Origin: Chloroflexota bacterium
GTDB lineage: Bacteria; Chloroflexota; Anaerolineae; Anaerolineales; Villigracilaceae
Direction: 5' to 3'
DNA length: 8,316 nt
NCBI GenBank assembly: GCA_021823555.1
Contig: JAKANW010000095.1
Coordinates: forward strand, 1-8,316
The position numbers and the translations under genes are program-made. The notes under the pieces were generated by a model. The model was not told where the DNA came from. It saw only the letters and a list, made by a program, of their open reading frames with translations, and ran no database searches. Each line of letters starts with the position of its first letter. Positions within the stretch are counted from its first letter, which is position 1. Shown piece after piece: positions 6,212 to 8,316 of the stretch.

Positions 6212-7206
6212 TCGGATTGGAGCAAGTCGCTTCGCAAGGGGAATTGTTCTCTCCTCCCGATGTGGACGCGGCGCGGGAATTCTTTGCAGGCAAATCGCGC
6301 GCCATGACTGACAAACGTATGACGGTGAGCGAGGCCGTCAGCCGTTTTATCCACAACGGGGACTACTTCGCTTCGGGTGGATTTGGGGGCGTGCGCATCT
6401 CGACCGCCGTTTTGCATGAGATCGTCCGGCACAAGATCACGGGACTGGGATTTTCTGGTCACACCGCCACCCACGATTTTCAGATTCTCGCGGCGGGTAA
6501 ATGTTTCGACCGCTGCGACATCGCCTACGTGGTCGGGTTGGAGCGGCGCGGACTTTCGCCCAACGCGCGGCGCTATCTCGAAAGCGGAGCGGTGCGCATG
6601 ACCGAATGGAGCAATGCCACGCTCGGCTGGCGCTACAAAGCCGCGGCAATGGGCGTTCCGTTCTTGCCGGCGCGCTCTGTGCTTGGTACAGACACGTTCA
6701 CGCGCAGTGCGGCAAAGGAGATTCAATGTCCCTTCACCGGGCAAACCCTGCTCGCCGTCCCGGCGCTCTTCCCAGATGTGGGCGTGATCCATGTCCATCG
6801 GGCCGACATCTACGGCAACGCGCAGGTGGACGGAATCGGCATCGCGGACTACGACCTGGCGCGCGCCTGCAAACGCCTCATCCTGACCACCGAGCGGATC
6901 GTCCCCACCGACTCAATTCGCTCCAACCCGTGTCAGACCTTCATCCCCTATTGGCTGGTGGACGCGGTCTGCGAAGTGCGCTATGGCAGTTATCCCGGCA
7001 ACATGCCCTACGAATATTTTTCCGACGAGCCGCATTTGGCCGAGTGGATGGAGGCCGAAAAAGATTTGTTCACGCTGCAAGCTTTCATGGACAAGTACAT
7101 TTATGGCACGCGCGATTTCAGCGAATACTTGGAACTCAAAGGCGGCGAGAAACGCATGAATGAATTGTGCGAGCTCGAGCCGCTCAAACGTGGAGGCGCG
7201 CAATGA
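6208..7206 (+). CDS. Class I CoA transferase, alpha subunit (GctA-like)
   Basis: This 332-residue subunit belongs to a two-subunit family I CoA transferase, which moves CoA between an acyl-CoA and a free acid in the cytoplasm. The family core starts at about residue 33 (MTDKRMTVSEAV) with the typical NGDYFASGGFGGVRI stretch. Other conserved-looking segments are GHTATHD, PFLPARSVLGTD, CPFTGQTLLAVPAL and IHVHRADIYGNAQVDG. GGAGGG at 6199-6204 supports the ATG at 6208, although the 3-nt spacing is short. That start gives about 32 residues in front of the core; a shorter start at 6304 has no Shine-Dalgarno. The overlap with the beta gene and their adjacency confirm the pairing. Glutaconate CoA-transferase is the nearest named relative I can suggest. 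IpdAB-type or other 3-oxoacid substrates remain possible, and no pathway enzyme lies nearby to decide. Confidence 0.88.
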   Translation: MIGLEQVASQGELFSPPDVDAAREFFAGKSRAMTDKRMTVSEAVSRFIHNGDYFASGGFGGVRISTAVLHEIVRHKITGLGFSGHTATHDFQILAAGKCFDRCDIAYVVGLERRGLSPNARRYLESGAVRMTEWSNATLGWRYKAAAMGVPFLPARSVLGTDTFTRSAAKEIQCPFTGQTLLAVPALFPDVGVIHVHRADIYGNAQVDGIGIADYDLARACKRLILTTERIVPTDSIRSNPCQTFIPYWLVDAVCEVRYGSYPGNMPYEYFSDEPHLAEWMEAEKDLFTLQAFMDKYIYGTRDFSEYLELKGGEKRMNELCELEPLKRGGAQ

Positions 7207-7985
7207 CCCCCTCTAACGGACGTTACAACCTGATGGAATTGATGGTCTGTGTGGCGGCGCGTCAACTCGAGGATGGGCGGACGGCGGTGATCGGCACGGG
7301 CATGCCGTTGGCCGCGGCCATGCTGGCGCAAAAGACGACCGCGCCGCACCTCGTAGTCATGTTCGAGGCGGGCAGCGCCGCACCCGAATTGGTGCGACTC
7401 CCCATCTCTGTGGCGGACTCGTACACGCAGACGCGCGCTCTGCTCCACAGCAGTATGGACGAGATCATGGAGTCTTGTCAACGCGGGTTGGTGGATTACA
7501 CTTTCTTGGGCGGCGCGCAGATCGACATGTATGGCAACATCAATACCACCATGATCGGCAATGATTACGATCATCCCAAAGTGCGCTTGCCGGGCAGCGG
7601 CGGCGCAAACGACCTGGCCTCGTTGTGCTGGAAGACGCTGGTGATCACCCCGCATGACAAACGCCGCTTCGTGGAACGCCTCGACTTCCTGACCACGCCC
7701 GGCTATTTGACCGGCCCCGGCGCGCGCGAAGCCGCGGGACTTCCGGCGGGCAGCGGGCCGTACAAGGTCATTTCCACGCTGGCGTTGATGGGCTACGACG
7801 CGCTCTCCAAGCGCATGACGGTCGAGAGTCTGCACCCCGGTGTGACGAAATTGGATGTGGTTCAGAACACGGGATTCGAAATAGAGTTTGCCGAGCCGCT
7901 CCAAGTCACGCGTGAACCGAGCGACGAGGAATTGCGGATTTTGCGGGAAGAGGTCGATCCAGAGAGGATCATTATCGGAAAGTAG
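7203..7985 (+). CDS. Class I CoA transferase, beta subunit (GctB-like)
   Basis: This 260-residue subunit starts at an ATG inside an ATGA overlap with the alpha gene, with GGAGG at 7192-7196 placed 6 nt upstream. The pair is thus translationally coupled and should be made at equal ratio for the heteromeric enzyme. Residue E55 in MFEAG sits where GctB has its catalytic Glu54, which forms the enzyme-CoA thioester. This supports true transferase chemistry rather than the hydrolase-like activity described for IpdAB. GGAQIDMYGNINTT at ~114-127 and LPGSGGANDLAS at ~141-152 are typical of the subunit. The C-terminus, LREEVDPERIIIG, ends the family domain normally. The operon ends here: downstream is a palindromic element and a convergent gene. 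The substrate acid is undetermined. Confidence 0.9.
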   Translation: MTPSNGRYNLMELMVCVAARQLEDGRTAVIGTGMPLAAAMLAQKTTAPHLVVMFEAGSAAPELVRLPISVADSYTQTRALLHSSMDEIMESCQRGLVDYTFLGGAQIDMYGNINTTMIGNDYDHPKVRLPGSGGANDLASLCWKTLVITPHDKRRFVERLDFLTTPGYLTGPGAREAAGLPAGSGPYKVISTLALMGYDALSKRMTVESLHPGVTKLDVVQNTGFEIEFAEPLQVTREPSDEELRILREEVDPERIIIGK

Positions 7986-7992
7986 ACGTCGA

Positions 7993-8087
7993 AAACCTGA
8001 CATGTCTCATGCGCACTTGGTTAATCAGACCCTTTGCGGAGACACCGGCCGAGATTAACCGGACTCTCGTGGAGATATGTCAGGTTT
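7993..8087. repeat. Roughly 95-bp imperfect palindrome with 16-bp terminal inverted repeats
   Basis: AAACCTGACATGTCTC (7993-8008) is matched by GAGATATGTCAGGTTT (8072-8087), which is its reverse complement with one mismatch. Nested inside, GGTTAATC (8019-8026) pairs with GATTAACC (8053-8060), separated from the outer stem by internal loops of 10 and 11 nt. The central 26 nt are less structured. The element fills the gap between the CoA-transferase stop (7985) and the stop of the convergent gene (8098). It could act as a two-way transcription terminator, although the T-tract is poor. It could also be a copy of a dispersed, MITE- or REP-like element. No ORF is present. Confidence 0.65.
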
Positions 8088-8095
8088 GTATCGGG

Positions 8096-8316
8096 CTATC
8101 TTTCCACTATCCGGAATACCATTGGGCTGGAGTAGGGGACCAACCAAGTGACCCACACGAAAATGCTGAACTTGTGAAAACTGACGATCATCTTCTCATC
8201 CTTGCGGATAAGCACCACCGTTGCCCAAATGGCATGGACAAACATCAGCGCAATCGCGAGCATGCCCGATATGACGTGGATGTCCCAACTCATGACGCCC
8301 ACGTAATAGAACATCA
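8096..8316 (-). CDS. TIGR03987/HsmA-like small membrane protein, C-terminal part (5' end beyond the window)
   Basis: Seventy-two codons are visible from an ATG at 8314 to the TAG at 8096. The frame reaches the window edge, and proteins of this kind are about 130 residues long. The first third is therefore probably missing and the ATG is internal. Two hydrophobic segments are seen: DIHVISGMLAIALMFVHAIW with the following WATVVLI, and FSIFVWVTWLVPY. The pattern of a His in the first membrane segment, VHAIWA, VLIRK.E and then FHKFSI.VW..WLVPY agrees with my memory of the TIGR03987 (HsmA) family of small integral membrane proteins, whose function is not established. Conserved His residues could bind metal or haem, but that is speculation. 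The gene converges on the CoA-transferase operon, with the palindrome between them. Confidence 0.65.
   Translation of the reverse strand, partial: MFYYVGVMSWDIHVISGMLAIALMFVHAIWATVVLIRKDEKMIVSFHKFSIFVWVTWLVPYSSPMVFRIVER

Noticed and set aside
6094..6798. 234-codon minus-strand open frame over the CoA-transferase alpha start
   Set aside because: It overlaps a strongly supported gene and its promoter region, and its protein shows no recognisable features.
7101..8003. 300-codon minus-strand open frame opposite the CoA-transferase genes
   Set aside because: The composition is mirror-like (many Arg, His and Gln) with no motif, and it lies over two well-supported genes.
1..8316. CRISPR array, tRNA, rRNA, transposase, toxin-antitoxin or new defence system
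   Set aside because: No regularly spaced repeats, cloverleaf sequence, transposase motifs or paired small toxin-antitoxin-like genes were visible on either strand.

Overview
This window looks like ordinary chromosomal DNA from a G+C-rich free-living bacterium. The best guess is a Chloroflexota (Anaerolineae-type) genome. That guess rests on the mix of paired M42 aminopeptidases, an S51-like peptidase, a sugar/oligopeptide-type binding lipoprotein and a GctAB-like CoA transferase. It is also supported by short intergenic repeats of the CTTCATC and CCTGACA kind, which I associate with that group. The assignment is inference, because there is no rRNA or other marker gene.

Positions 1-4502 are one tightly packed plus-strand block. 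It starts with the C-terminal tail of an unrecognised protein. An M42 metallo-aminopeptidase with a complete active site follows 6 nt later. Next come an S51/cyanophycinase-like serine peptidase, a second M42 paralogue, and a solute-binding lipoprotein whose ATG directly abuts the preceding stop codon. Together these read as a peptide or amino-acid scavenging module: a binding lipoprotein outside and several peptidases in the cytoplasm. No ABC permease or ATPase lies in the window. The second M42 protein has Gly where the family's general-base Glu should be, so it may be a non-catalytic paralogue.

Positions 4546-5031 encode a bacterial ferritin with complete ferroxidase A, B and C sites, followed by a good intrinsic terminator. 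A non-coding stretch with an imperfect inverted repeat separates it from a convergent minus-strand gene (5204-6091). That gene encodes a very tryptophan-rich multi-pass membrane protein I cannot name.

Positions 6092-7985 hold a divergently expressed, self-contained transcription unit for the two subunits of a class I CoA transferase. The subunits overlap by ATGA, and the beta subunit carries the catalytic-type Glu in an FEAG motif. The leader contains a promoter-like sequence with a small palindrome, and a possible 11-codon leader ORF whose stop overlaps the first gene's ATG. After the operon, a roughly 95-bp imperfect palindrome (7993-8087) lies between it and the convergent 3' end of a TIGR03987/HsmA-like small membrane protein cut by the window edge.

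I found no CRISPR array, tRNA, rRNA, transposase, phage gene or obvious new defence system. The observations most worth following up are the Glu-to-Gly M42 paralogue, the palindromic element at 7993-8087, and the leader of the CoA-transferase operon.
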